Source of the DNA: Diplonema papillatum | Taxonomy: Eukaryota > Euglenozoa > Diplonemea > Diplonemida > Diplonemidae | DNA: 64,000 bases | Direction of reading: 5' to 3' | Assembly (NCBI GenBank): GCA_030068145.1 | Contig: JAPJBO010000056.1 | Span: 62,001 to 126,000, forward strand | In this document: positions 9,385-20,249 of the stretch, in pieces | Layout of the letters: each line of letters starts with the position of its first letter | Numbering within the stretch: position 1 is the stretch's first letter | Notes under the pieces: model-generated | The model's input: only the letters and a program-made list of their open reading frames with translations | The model's database searches: none | Told to the model about the DNA's origin: nothing | Program-made: the position numbers and the translations under genes

Positions 9385-12300
9385 CTGCAATTTGAAAGGG
9401 CTTGTGTAATAGAAGTTCGCTTGCTCCGGGGGGGTGGAGTCCGGGTAACCTTCGGCAACTGTATGGTTGCTTATTCAGCGCGTAGAGCTACATGCAGAGG
9501 GTGTCGGTGAGTACCTTTTTGTCGTTTCGTTTCTAGTTCTATTGTTTTCGAATTTCAAGAAGCCGGTTTCTCTGGAAAGATGAAAGGGGAGCAGCACCTG
9601 ATAAACTTTCCACCGAGAAAGTTCTTGGTTGTCGGTGATCGTCCGGTAGTTCATGGATTTAGTCAAGGGTCGGTCGTGGGGGATGGGTGTGTTTTTTGGA
9701 AGGATGATGGAGAGCGCGTCGCCTGCGAGTCCGACACCGAGGGAGAGGGGGATGACGTCTGTGACTTGTCCGATGTTTGGCTTCCCGCCCTTTTCATCCC
9801 ATATGTCAACCGCCTTCTCGTCCTGGGAGTAAAGGTGGGCTGCCCTTGATGATGCACCCATAGCTACGACTTCGTCCTGTGTCGGTGTATGATAGGTCTG
9901 ACATAATCGAGAACGATTGCGTTCGTAGAATCAAGATCCCGTGGGGATCTTGATAGATAGTCGTACTAAAGCCGACACTGAGGCACAGAGCCTTATCTTG
10001 CCGAATGTAGTATTTGTTATCGGATGCGGGCCCAATATCGGTTTTGAATGTTGAGCCCAGAATGATTCGATGGTGATTGGCTTGCTGATTATTGTTGATC
10101 GAGTTGAATCGGGTTTGAATCGAGAATGTGGCGGTGCAAAGATCACTCAAACCCGATCGATGCTCTGTTTGAAATCCTGGGTCCGAGAACGAGCATCGCA
10201 TATCTTCTGGAATTGAATCGCAAGGTTTGATGAAATTGGATGGTGTTCGATCAATGGATCTTCAATGAGAGCGACTGACGATTTCCAAAAATCGTCTAGT
10301 CTCGTGAGGTTCACACTTCAAAGGCATGGATTGATTTTTGGAAAAACAGGTCGTTCGAATGAAACTCTCACCGACCTCAGCTGTTGAAGATCTACGCGCT
10401 AAACTTAAGCATATCACTCAGCGCAGGAAAAGAAAGCAACAGCGATGCTCCTAGTAACGGCGAGTGAACAGGGCAGAGCCCAAGCCTGAACCGGGTGGCG
10501 CAAGCTGCTTGGGGACACAACTGGCGTCGAGGTAAGTCTCCTGGAATGGGGTATCCACAGAGGGTGAGAGTCCCGTATTTCCTCGACGAGCCATGTTGGT
10601 TAACTCCTTGCTAGCACGAGTCGCTCAGTTTGGGAATGCTGAGCTAATCGGCAGGTATCCCTCTGCTAAGGCTAAATATCTCCCGGAGGCCGATAGCGAA
10701 CAAGTACAGTGACGGAAAGATGCAAAGAACTTTGAAAAGAGGGTTAAAAGTCCCTGAAACCGATGAGTGGTAAGAGTTGGAGATGCGTTCAAATCTTAAT
10801 CATTGCTCCTTCACTGGGGTTTATGGTTGAGACGTCTGGACCTATTCGGATCGTTTTTTTTTTTTTTTTTCATCAGCGCCAGGCTATGAGCTTCATTTTT
10901 CCTCAGTTTTCCAAATTCCGTCTCAATAGCCAATTTGCTTTTCCCGCTCTGAAATCGAAGCCTTTGTTTAGTTAGGCCACCCGAACCTTCCAAAAGGGGG
11001 GTCCGGGGGGCACGCCCCCGGCAAACGGTACGGTACATTCAGGTGGAGAAAGAGTTTGCACTTCTCAGTCCGTTTGTCGCGTAAGACATACGACGAACGT
11101 ACTGGTGGCACTGTTTGCCATCTGTGTGACCCTCGCCCCGCTCCCCCTGATGCGAACTCCTGAAGCCACCAGCCCATTTCAAATTCATCCACCACTCAGA
11201 TAGTGTGTGCTGGTAAATCATCGGCACGTGTAGATGCAGACCGGAGATCACACGGAACAAGACACTTGTGTCAACTCGGAGAGAATCTGTCAAGAATTCT
11301 GGGCTGCTTCTGAGCCTCGACTCTCCCACTCGGCTCAGCACCGGCGGCAGCTCCAAACTTCTGCCAGTCAGCCCATCATGCCCAGCGGCGACCCACCGAT
11401 GGCCAGCCCCTGACCGCCAGCCAGCTTCCTGGCACAGCTGGCCTAACCCACGCCTCCACCGGACCCCCACGACCTTTTTCATCGAAGGTCGTTTTTTGCA
11501 CTTTTTTATTTATTTTTTGAGCTGCCCGGATTTCCATATTCCGTCAGCTGACGGAATTTGGAATGGGGAGCTAATGCCCTGATCAGCGCCCCATGGTTTT
11601 ATCGGGGGTAGGTGTACTGTTCCTACATTACTCGCGGTCGGCCGAGCCGTCGGAGCTACCGGTTTAAGCTTCTGTTGCGAGACGGCTTGCCGGCTGCCTC
11701 AGGTTTGCTCGGATCGACCAGGATAGGAATGAGTTGAGGAGGTGACCCGCGGCATCGTCAGCGAAGGGTAAGTGTCGGCGTCTTCGGACAACGTCCTTGC
11801 TCCCGCTGGCCTGACGTGGTTAAACGCTCGCAGGCTCATGTCAGACACAGCGATCTTCTACTACCCGTCTTGAAACACGGACCAAGGAGTCTAACACGTG
11901 TGCGAGGCTTAGGGTGTCAAACCCACAAGCCGCACTGAAAGGGAGATGTGCCAATCCTTGAGGACGCAGCACAGCCCGATCCTGATTTACTGGAAAGGGA
12001 TTTGAGGTTAAGTACACTTGTTGGGACCCGAAAGATGGTGAACTATGCCTGGATAGGACGAAGCCGGGGGAAACCCTGGTGGAGGTCCGTTGCGGTGTTG
12101 ACGTGCAAATCGCTCGTCAAAGCTGGGTATAGGGGCGAAAGACCCATCGAACCATCTAGTAGCTGGTTCACTCCGAAGTTTCCCTCAGGATAGCTAGAAC
12201 CAAAACAGGAGTTACGCCAGGTAAAGCGAATGATTGGAGGCATTGGGGAAATCGCTTCCTCGACCTATTCTCAAACTTTAAATGGGCGTGAGCTCGGGGT

Positions 12301-15300
12301 TACTTCATTGAACCCTGACGTAGAATCCTGGTTCTAAGTGGGCCACTTCTGGTAAGCAGGACTGGCGACGCGGGATGAACCGAGAGCTGACTTAAGGTGT
12401 CCGAGTGATCGCTCATCAGATCCCACAAAGGGTGTCGGTTCATCTTGACAGCAGGACGGTGGCCATGGAAGTCGGCATCCGATAATGAGTGTGTAACAAC
12501 TCAGCTGCCGAATGCACCGGTCCCGAAACTGGATGATGCTGAAGCGATCCACCCATAGTTGGCCGCGTACTGGTATCACAAGCCAGGCGTGCGTAGGAGT
12601 GCGTGGTCCACGCCGCGAAGTCGTTGGCGTGAGCCTCGATGGAGCGTGGATGAGTGCAGATCTTGGTTGTAGTAGCGAATATTCAATGGAGAACATTGAA
12701 GGCCGAAGTGGAGAAGGTTTCCGTGTCAACAGCAATTGGACATGGGCAAGGTGTAATTGCTCGCCTCAAAGCTGCCACTGACGAGCTTGCTCGGACGTGC
12801 GGGATTGCCGAAAGGGAATGCGTGAACATTCCGCAACCCGGATGCAGAGATCTGAAGTGGTGACACATTGACGATCCTGTTGACCATGTCCGCAGGCCCC
12901 GGATGATGCAGTAATTATCGGATTCAGTATCGTTTCATCGGCCGTTAACGGCCTATCAGCGGAAACATGATGCAACATCGGCCTCTCATCCGAATGCAGG
13001 GATCTTGAGCAGAAGAAATGCGTAGTTTTGTTTTATTCTTTTACTTGTTAGTTGTCGACAACTTTTTTTGTATTGAGAAATTCTTACCGGCCTGTGGAAG
13101 AGAGGCACCGCCGGTAAGTCGGCGTTACACTCTGGAAAGGGGTTTCCTTGAGTCCGGGGTCGGCATGCTGCCAGTTTTCCTGAGCCGGAGCGGGTACAAT
13201 CTCGCTCAACATCCATAAGTTTTTTCTGGATTTGTGTTTCCAGCGATATTCGCTCCGTCGGTTGCATGTGACGACGTTCTTTGGGCTGTTTGTCAGGTAT
13301 TAGTTTGCTTACAAAGCTGCTGCTCTGCTGCGTGGGTCTGCGGTTCAATGCGGACAGATGACGGAGTTGCGGGCTGATACGTGAGCGGCTGTTCATGGCG
13401 CATGGCGACTTTTATTTGATTTGGCGGGCCGCCCCAGAGAAGTAGCTAGGCCCAAAATTCTGCAAGGGGAGCCCTGCCAAATGTGGGAATACATGAGTCG
13501 GTGCTCAGACCGAGCGGAATGGACCCTCTACGCATTCCGTTTCGTCGCCATGCTCAAGAGGCACCTACTGGGGGGGCCCAAATACAATAGGTACCCAAAT
13601 ACAATATTATTTCGGAATACAATAGGTACGCTGAAATGGGGGTTTCGTTGAGCATTGTTTCGGAATACAATATTATTTGTCCCCAGTGGGGTTTTGCAGG
13701 GGGTTCCACGGGCTTCCCTCGCGAGAGCAGCTTCTTTTTCGAGAGAAGTTCAATGTGGATGAATCCCACTACTTGATTTCGCTATCTGTGGCATTTTCCT
13801 CAGGTCAGGGATCAATAATTCCTAAGGCCCGCACCCAAGCAAAAGTAAATGGCCCGCTTTTTTTTAGCCCGTGGTCCACCACACCCACATGTGATGCTGA
13901 GGGTGCTGGTTCGATTCCTCGGCGGAGTGGTTTTCCAAAGTCTGAAATGCCATCTGGGGGCCAGATTTTTGGCCACATCGAGTGTAGAAAAGGTGCCATA
14001 CATGCCGGGGGGTAGCTCTTTCCACCCCACAAAATATTTGCCAAATTTTCTCCAATGTTGACCTGCAAGTGCCTGCAGCCAGACTATCAGCATCCAGACT
14101 GTTTGAAAACCCTGTTTTCTCTATCCTTCCCCTCCAAATACAATATTATACCTATTGTATTTGGGCCCCCCCAGTAGTGGCAGTGCTTGCAGCACTAGGA
14201 CTCGGGCATCTTGCCAGTCAGAGGCCTGCTCGGGATGTACGGACATAATGTGCAAGGAAAACACAACGGGTTTGCGCATTGGGAGGTGGTCCCAGACTAT
14301 TTACAGTTCTTTGCATTTTCAACTGTTTATCAGAGTTGATGCCTAAGCTCTCCGAAACCGCTAATACAAACAGTCAGCGACGAGGGTCATGTCCGCCGCC
14401 AGTCATCTGACTCTCCCTCCTTCAAGCCCTCCCCATGTGAAACTGAGCAAAGTCTTGTCACGAGGGGCTTTCTCCCTGATGGGTGATACGGTGGACCACA
14501 AGCTGCAATCGGCAATCGTTGTGTTGCACCACCTCGGTCTATCGGAGCCCCTAGTTCCTCGTAGTTGAGACCTGATCAGTATTACTCCGGGAACCGCAGA
14601 GGTGGGACCTCCCTTACCACTAACTGCTAATTCTGTTGGGCCTTTGTCCATAAGGGCGTCGGGGTCAGGCTAGATTCGGGGGCTTGGAATGGGTATGTGC
14701 TCAACACCGCACTGGTCCCGTCTGCGCCGTGTTTCGGTCCTTTGAGCCACGGACACAAAAAGCGGACCATCATCAGCGCGGAACCTGAGTGTCTGCAGAC
14801 AGGACAGCGGTGTGAGTCTGGTTTGCCAGGCGGGGCGGGGCCGTCAAGCCGAAGGCTGGAATAAAAAAATGGGCGTACCGGGTTGATGTTCTTGTACGGC
14901 TCCTTTTGGAAGAAGTCCGAGATCATGACTTGCACTTTTCGCATTTTGCACGACCCGCCAACGAGAACCACGTCGTTGATTTCCTCGGGCTTGACCTTCG
15001 ACTCCCGGAGCACTTGCTGCAGTGTCTCCAGCGCTTTTTTGAAGAGATCCTTGCACAGGACTTCGAACTTTGCCCGCGTGATCCGCATTTCGTAGTTGCC
15101 GTCTGCGAATCCGTCGAGCTCCATGCGCACCTCGGCGTTGTCGGAGAGGTTCTCCTTGGTCTCCTTGCACGCTTTCCGCAAACGTTGCATGTCGTAAGGC
15201 GATATGTCGCCGAGTCCCCACTCCTTGAGGAAGTGCTCCATCAGTCGGTCGTCAAAGTCATCACCACCTAAATGCGAGTCACCGCCTGTCGCCTTCACGA

Positions 15301-18300
15301 CGAAGTCCCCGTTGCTCTTCACCTGCATGACGGTCACGTCGAACGTACCACCGCCCAAGTCGAAGATGCAGATGACCTTCTCTTTGCCCTGGTCGGACAT
15401 CAACCCGTACGCCAGTGCCGCGGCGGTGGGCTCGTTGATGATGCTGCGAACGTTCAGGCCGGCAATTCGCCCGGCGGTACGGGTGGCCTCGCGCTGGATG
15501 GAGTTGAAATACGCCGGCACTGTGATGACCGCGTCCGTGACTTCGACTCGGAGCGTGTCCGACGCCATCCCCTTCAGCTCCGACAGAATGGCAGCCCCGA
15601 TTTGCTCGGGGGTTTGGATCAACTTCCCATTCGGACCTTCCACCTCAAACGCCGGCTTGTCGAGGTGGTTGATGACTTTGAACGGCAGCTTTTGCTTCGT
15701 CATTTCGACGGCTGTGCGGTGGGCAAAGAGTTTTGTTGAGTGTTTCGAAAGTAGTTCGTGAGTAGTACTCTTTGCAGGGTCGGGGGGGGGGAGGGGACTT
15801 AGCTTAATGTTTAGGCAGGACACTGCCTCTCATGCATGTTTGATGCTAGCATCAAGTCTTCTTCGAGGAATATGTTGTCAAGGAAAGGGATGCAAAATAG
15901 AAAGAGGTAAAAAGGGGAGTGTACGGCTCCCAAAGTGGGGTGAGAAACCTTGAGGGACTAGCCCCCTGTGTTTTTTCACCGCGGTGTTGTGTGCACCTCG
16001 TTCTTCGTCTCAGGGTTCGCTCTTGAACGCAGACCAATCCAAAGTCGAGGGGGGAATGCAAGAACGTGCTTGGAATGGGTATGTGCTCAACACCGCACTG
16101 GTCCCGTCTGCGCCGTGTTTCGGTCCTTTAAGCCACGGACACATAGGCGGACCATCATCAGCGTGGAACCTGAGTGTCTGCAGACAGGACTGCGGTGTGA
16201 GTCTGGTTTGTCAGGCGGCTGTTCTCCAAAGTCGAGGGGGGAAGGGGGGATTGCAAGAACGTGCTTGGAAAATATACGCGCTCAGCACCGCCCTGGTTCC
16301 GTCTGCGCCGGTCCTCATGCCAGCCGGACACAGAAAGGCTGATCATCATCAGCGCGGAAAGTGGCGGTTTGTCAGGCGGCTGTTCGCAGCTCGTCACAGC
16401 CAAGACCACCCGTGCTACTAGAGCGCAGGCAAATCCGTCACGGGGGAAGGTTCTTGCAACCGTGTCTGAGCAATCAGTTAAAAAACTCAGGGCCGCCGCG
16501 CTGATTGTGACTGTGGATCGTCAGACCGCACTGACGTGTCGTCTTCGTGTGGCGATATGCGAAGTAAACTCCGAAGAGCACAGTTGTTCAAATAACGAGA
16601 TCTGAGGCCGGCCCTGTCTGTGCGCACCTGAGCGGGGCTCCTTGTTGTGGTGTGTGTGCGTGAGGCGGCGTGAAGGAACGATCCATCCACAAACCTTTCG
16701 CGGCGACAGTCATACTCCCACGAGAGCAATAGAACAACAAAAGGCGAAGCAAAACCTGCCCCCTGCGCCTGCTGTCCCTGACTGCAGGCAGTTCGACACA
16801 CTGATGTACTACATATGTGCAGTCTTTCGTCACAGAATGCTGCTGCATATCAAGTTCAAATTACTGTTACTACCGGGGCAGCAGGACGGGCTGATGTCCA
16901 TAACGGTAGACAAATCTAAGTGTTTGCCCATAACGGTATACTCGCCCACGTTTTTGCCCATAACGGTATGAAAATCGAAGTTTTTGCCCATAACGGTATG
17001 GAAATCGAAGTTTTTGCCCATAACGGTATGGAAATCGTAGTTTTTGCCTAACGGTATGGAAATCGAAGTTTTTGTCCATAACGGTGCACGGATGTGAAGT
17101 TTTTGCCCAAACCGGTTTTGAGACCAAAAAAAATGAGCCGCACCAAAAAACGGCCTGACCCATTTTGAATTATGCAGAAATTCCTTCGACCCCCCAGACC
17201 AGTTCGATTCAGCCACACCGGAACGTACGAGGGTTCTGGACCGGGGTCTGGCTGGGTTCACACCGGTGCCGTTGACGCGTTCGGGCGGCTCTGCTGGGAG
17301 TAACTGGAAGGCAGGTTGATGTAATGGGTGGACCGTGCGTTGCCCAACGGTCACGTACGTATAGGCCGTTATGGGCGAAAACTAAGAACTTCATACCTTT
17401 ATGGGCAAAAACTTAGGTATATACCGTTATGGGCAGAAACTTAGGTATATGCCGTTTTGGGCAAAAACTTGCGACTCTACCGTTATGGGCAAAACCTTAG
17501 ACTTGTCTACCGCTATGGGCAAAACTTGGAACTTCATACCTTTATGGGCAAAAACTTAGCGACCATACCGTTATGGGCAGAAACTTAGGTATATACCGTT
17601 ATGGGCAGAAACTTAGGTATATACCGTTATGGGCAGAAACTTAGGTATATACCGTTATGGGCAAAAACTTAGGTATATACCGTTATGGGCAAAACCTTAG
17701 ACTTGTCTACCGTTATGGGCAAAACTTGGAACTTCATACCTTTATGGGCAAAAACTTAGCGACCATACCGTTATGGGCAGAAACTTAGGTTTATACCGTT
17801 ATGGGCAAAACTTGGAACTTCATACCTTTATGGGCAAAAACTTAGCGACCATACCGTTATGGGCAGAAACTTAGGTATATACCGTTATGGGCAAAAACTT
17901 GCGACTCTACCGTTATGGGCAAAACCTTAGACTTGTCTACCGTTATGGGCAAAACTTGGAACTTCATACCTTTATGGGCAAAAACTTAGCGACCATACCG
18001 TTATGGGCAGAAACTTAGGTATATACCGTTATGGGCAGAAACTTAGGTATATACCGTTATGGGCAGAAACTTAGGTATATGCCGTTATGGGCAGAAACTT
18101 AGGTATATACCGTTATGGGCAGAAACTTAGGTATATGCCGTTTTGGGCAGAAACTTAGGTATATACCGTTATGGGCAGAAACTTAGGTATACACCGTTAT
18201 GGGCAAAAACTTGCGACTCTACCGTTATGGGCAAAACCTTAGACTTGTCTACCGTTATGGGCAAAACTTGGAACTTCATACCTTTATGGGCAAAAACTTA

Positions 18301-20077
18301 GCGACCATACCGTTATGGGCAGAAACTTAGGTATATACCGTTATGGGCAGAAACTTAGGTATATACCGTTATGGGCAGAAACTTAGGTATATACCGTTAT
18401 GGGCAGAAACTTAGGTATACACCGTTATGGGCAAAAACTTGCGACTCTACCGTTATGGGCAAAACCTTAGACGTGTCTACCGTTATGGGCAAAACTTGGA
18501 ACTTCATACCTTTATGGGCAAAAACTTAGCGACCATACCGTTATGGGCAGAAACTTAGGTATATACCGCTATGGGCAGAAACTTAGGTATATACCGTTAT
18601 GAGCAGAAACTTAGGTATATACCGTTATGGGCAAAAACTTAGGTATATACCGTTATGGGCAAAACCTTAGACTTGTCTACCGTTATGGGCAAAACTTGGA
18701 ACTTCATACCTTTATGGGCAAAAACTTAGCGACCATACCGTTATGGGCAGAAACTTAGGTATATACCGTTATGGGCAGAAACTAAGGTATATACCGTTAT
18801 GGGCAGAAACTTAGGTATATACCGTTATGGGCAAAAACTTGCGACTCTACCGTTATGGGCAAAACCTTAGACTTGTCTACCGTTATGGGCATCAGCCCCA
18901 GCAGGACACCTGGGTAGCGTCACCTCCCCGATGCGAGCTGATTGCCGGATGGATGCGGGCAACGCACCTTTGTACCACCGACACCCTCTGGGTGCTTCCA
19001 GGGTACGCGCAATCGGGGGTTTGAAACATGCTGATTAATATCAAAAGCCCGCATCCACGCGGCGTTGACTGTGGCTGGTTCTCGTGTTCCGGCGATATTC
19101 GCTCAGTCAGTTGCCTGAGACGCCGTCCTGTTGATTGGTGTTCAGAGTATTAGGCAGATTGGATTCGCTGCCGATCTGCTGCATGGCTCTGCAATATCAG
19201 TGTGTGGGGGGGTCTTTTCATTTGCGAGCATACTGGGATCATCGAATTGCCTTCCAATCAGACGCTTCGCAGAGAAAATCGTGTTGACGGGGTTTCGTTC
19301 CCACTGCGCGTAGGCCGGCCACCTGAGTTCAGCGTGTTTGATCATTTCCCGGAGGCCGATAGCGAACAAGTACAGTGATGGAAAGATGCAAAGAACTTTG
19401 AAAAGAGGGTTAAAAGTCCCTGAAACCGATGAGTGGTAAGAGTTGGAGATGCGTTCAAATCTTAATCATTGCTCCTTCACTGGGGTTTATGGTTGAGACG
19501 TCTGGACCTATTCGGATCGTCCAAGCTTCTGTTGCGAGACGGCTTGCCGGCTGCCTCAGTTTTGCTCGGATCGACCAGGATAGGAATGAGTTGAGGGGGC
19601 GACCCGCTCATCGATGTACACATTCCAACACTGTGGAGCACGGTGTGGAGCACGGTGTGGAGCACGGAAGAGTCCAGCATTTCACCCTTGCAGACAAGCC
19701 GTGATGAGTCCTAAAACGGGCACTCGTTGCATTCGCGCAACGCGTACTGCGGCTCTTACGCGTAAAAGGTATCCCCTGGATGGTTTCGACTTGCGCTCTC
19801 TGCATTCATTCTTGCAGTTCTGACTCGACAAGTATACAGCGCCAGCCACAAAGATGCGGAGCAGAGTCCCATCAGACACTCGGTAGATACTTTGGGATTG
19901 GACATACCCGACTAAACGGTCACCAGACCCCTTCTCATATGCGACGAACGACGGAATCAGCTTGTGAGAGCCATGTTGGAAAGAACGAATCACGACGTTC
20001 TGCTCACCGTCCCACACGGACACAACCGAGTTGGTTGTGCCCAGATCGATTCCGATGACTGGGCAGTAGCGCTCCAT
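9304..20077 (-). CDS. HSP70 family chaperone, five exons in an 10.8-kb gene
   Basis: ATP-dependent chaperone. Exons (minus strand): 20,077-19,908; 19,322-19,234; 15,711-14,879; 9,876-9,598; 9,384-9,304. They sum to 1,452 nt (484 codons) and every junction keeps phase: LVG|WPAYAQ, DDP|TVEMTK, KNINP|DEVVAMG, KVYQ|GENER. Visible landmarks are GIDLGTTNS (phosphate 1), IFDLGGGTFDV (phosphate 2), LVGGS (adenosine site) and TPLSLG-type start of the substrate-binding domain (TDVIPLSLGV). Introns use GTATGT, GTATGC, GTACGC and GTGCTG donors with AG acceptors. Intron sizes are 585, 3,522, 5,002 and 213 bp. After exon 5 the frame breaks although HADTNGFVTV-like residues follow at 9,222-9,262, so the C-terminal lid is unplaced. 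It may be a pseudogene or have an unusual splice. Family assignment is certain; compartment is not. Confidence 0.88.
9598..9876 (-). CDS. HSP70 exon 4 (start of substrate-binding domain)
   Basis: Acceptor ACACAG. Begins DEVVAMGASSRAAHL, directly continuing NINP of exon 3, and runs through TDVIPLSLGV, ILPKNTPIP and TDNQ to KVYQ at donor GTGCTG. Confidence 0.88.
10371..13215 (+). rRNA. LSU (28S-type) rRNA, 5' part, interrupted and 3'-truncated
   Basis: Starts CCGACCTCAG then CTAAACTTAAGCATATCACT and the conserved CTAGTAACGGCGAGTGAACA, as in eukaryotic 28S. Continues through GGTGAACTATGCCTGGATAG, TAGTAGCTGGTTC, GGACGGTGGCCATGGAAGTC and GTGTGTAACAACTCA. It is clearly LSU to about 13,010 and probably, diverged, to about 13,215, then is lost; the peptidyl-transferase half is missing. 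An 812-bp insertion (10,854-11,665) splits it. No 5.8S was recognised upstream, though 9,890-10,370 could be ITS2-like. It lies wholly in HSP70 intron 3, antisense to the gene, so it is probably a non-functional fragment. Confidence 0.85.
10854..11665 (-). mobile_element. 812-bp insertion in LSU rRNA with a poly(A)-like end
   Basis: The uninterrupted relative at 19,501-19,540 reads TTCGGATCGTCCAAGCTTCT. Here TTCGGATCG is followed by 17 T and 800 bp before AAGCTTCTG resumes. Poly-T at the left end means a poly(A) tail on the minus strand, as in retrotransposed sequences. Three bases of the target (TCC) appear replaced and no target duplication is evident. The insert has a 147-codon frame on the minus strand (11,482-11,039) with no recognised domain. 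Confidence 0.65.
13230..13310 (+). repeat. Dispersed repeat: TTTCCAGCGATATTCGCTC family
   Basis: The block GTGTTTCCGGCGATATTCGC + TCAGTCAGTTGCCTGTGACG + CCGTT recurs here and at about 19,080-19,150, 35,612-35,680 and 40,585-40,640. Shorter relatives (TTTCCGACGATCCCGT) are at 31,595 and 51,928. Function unknown. Confidence 0.7.
13565..14177. mobile_element. 613-bp TIR element in HSP70 intron 3
   Basis: Perfect terminal inverted repeats of about 29 bp, beginning CTACTGGGGGGGCCCAAATA at the left and ending with the complement at 14,177. An AATACAATATTATTT motif is repeated just inside. The interior block 13,920-14,065 is the inverse of 3,605-3,745. A GGTTCGATTCC box at 13,902-13,912 resembles a tRNA B box, so a tRNA-derived SINE passenger is possible. 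Confidence 0.75.
14178..14680. other. HSP70 intron 3 sequence, nothing recognised
   Basis: Intronic sequence between a TIR element and a dispersed repeat. No gene or RNA is seen. Confidence 0.4.
14681..14835 (+). repeat. Dispersed ~150-bp repeat, copy 1
   Basis: Begins GGCTTGGAATGGGTATGTGC and ends near GTCTGGTTTGCCAGGCGG. Highly similar copies: 16,068-16,225, a partial one at 16,262-16,382, and 26,729-26,875, all in plus orientation. Copies 1 and 2 flank HSP70 exon 3. Origin unknown. Confidence 0.8.
14879..15711 (-). CDS. HSP70 exon 3 (most of the nucleotide-binding domain)
   Basis: Acceptor CACAG precedes 15,711. Joining to exon 2 gives FDDPTVEMTKQKLPFKV. Contains the VPAYFN motif, the INEPTAAALAYG motif, IFDLGGGTFDV and VLVGGSCKMRKVQ. 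Ends KNINP at donor GTACGC. Both sides carry direct copies of one dispersed repeat (14,681-14,835 and 16,068-16,225). Confidence 0.92.
15805..15870 (+). repeat. Dispersed motif GGCAGGACACTGCCTCTCAT
   Basis: The segment GGCAGGACACTGCCTCTCAT with a following ATCAAGTCTTC recurs at 35,085-35,170 and, diverged, at 40,190-40,250 and 32,695-32,770. The remaining intron 2 sequence 15,870-16,068 holds nothing recognised. Confidence 0.6.
16068..16382 (+). repeat. Dispersed ~150-bp repeat, copy 2 plus partial copy
   Basis: Same family as 14,681-14,835. The partial copy from 16,262 has diverged and is preceded by a repeated AAAGTCGAGGGGGGAA leader found before each copy. 16,400-16,895 has no recognisable feature. 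Confidence 0.75.
16898..17112 (-). repeat. 30-bp satellite TTTTTGCCCATAACGGTATG, inverted to the next array
   Basis: Seven units of TTTTTGCCCATAACGGTATG + GAAATCGAAG. Its complement carries the same ATGGGCAAAAACTTA-like core as the array at 17,362-18,892, which runs in the opposite orientation, so the two arrays bracket a 250-bp unique segment. Confidence 0.85.
17362..18892 (+). repeat. 1.5-kb satellite (CCGTTATGGGCAGAAACTTA) with higher-order structure
   Basis: About 55 units of 26-30 bp, core ATGGGCARAAACTTA. Variants (AGGTATATACC, GCGACTCTACC, GACTTGTCTACC, GAACTTCATACC, GCGACCATACC spacers) recur in the same order six or more times, a higher-order repeat showing repeated block amplification. 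Lies in HSP70 intron 2. Confidence 0.9.
18897..19085 (+). repeat. Dispersed repeat AGGACACCTGGGTAGCGTCA
   Basis: Shares about 190 bp with 48,955-49,148 (both contain TAGCGTCACCTCCCCGATGC and TACCACCGACACCCTCTGGG). At both sites it lies near an LSU rRNA fragment, so the two may have moved together. No RNA family is recognised. Confidence 0.7.
19234..19322 (-). CDS. HSP70 exon 2
   Basis: Acceptor ACTCAG at 19,323-19,328; encodes WPAYAQWERNPVNT, then FSAKRLIGRQFDDP. The nine residues between G and NP equal the spacing in typical HSP70s (GDAAKNQVAMNP). Donor GTATGC follows CCCA (phase 1). Confidence 0.85.
19347..19607 (+). rRNA. LSU rRNA fragment in HSP70 intron 1
   Basis: 260 bp nearly identical to 10,680-10,853 plus 11,666-11,760, uninterrupted: CCCGGAGGCCGATAGCGAAC through AACCGATGAGTGGTAAGAG and CCAAGCTTCTGTTGCGAGAC. 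It is the empty-site reference for the 812-bp insertion. Both ends are abrupt. Antisense to HSP70. Confidence 0.88.
19908..20077 (-). CDS. HSP70 exon 1
   Basis: Encodes MERYCPVIGIDLGTTNSVVS through GSGDRLVG. The ATG at 20,077 matches the usual HSP70 N-terminus a few residues before GIDLGTT. Exon ends GTCGG before donor GTATGT (phase 2). Confidence 0.88.
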
Positions 20078-20215
20078 TTCGTTTGCCGAACTGCGGGATT
20101 ATTTAGCTTTTCCTCCTTTTATCCGTTGTGGCTTTTCTTTTCCCCTCTGCTTCCCTCACTCCTGTCGTGTGAATTCCGACAGGCGCTGTCGTAAGAAACG
20201 ACAGGACTCCTGGGT
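20078..20215 (-). promoter_or_regulatory. HSP70 upstream region with paired CTGTCG inverted repeats
   Basis: Immediately upstream of the HSP70 ATG, two inverted pairs are seen at about 20,163-20,210: CTGTCGTTTCTTACGACAG and CTGTCGGAATTCACACGACAG, the outer and inner arms sharing CTGTCG. An AT-rich CTAAATAAT lies about 30 bases from the ATG. These are candidate control elements by position only; no textbook heat-shock element (alternating GAA/TTC) is clear. Confidence 0.3.
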
Positions 20216-20249
20216 GTACACCTGACAGAGGGTCAGCCGACCAAGGTGG

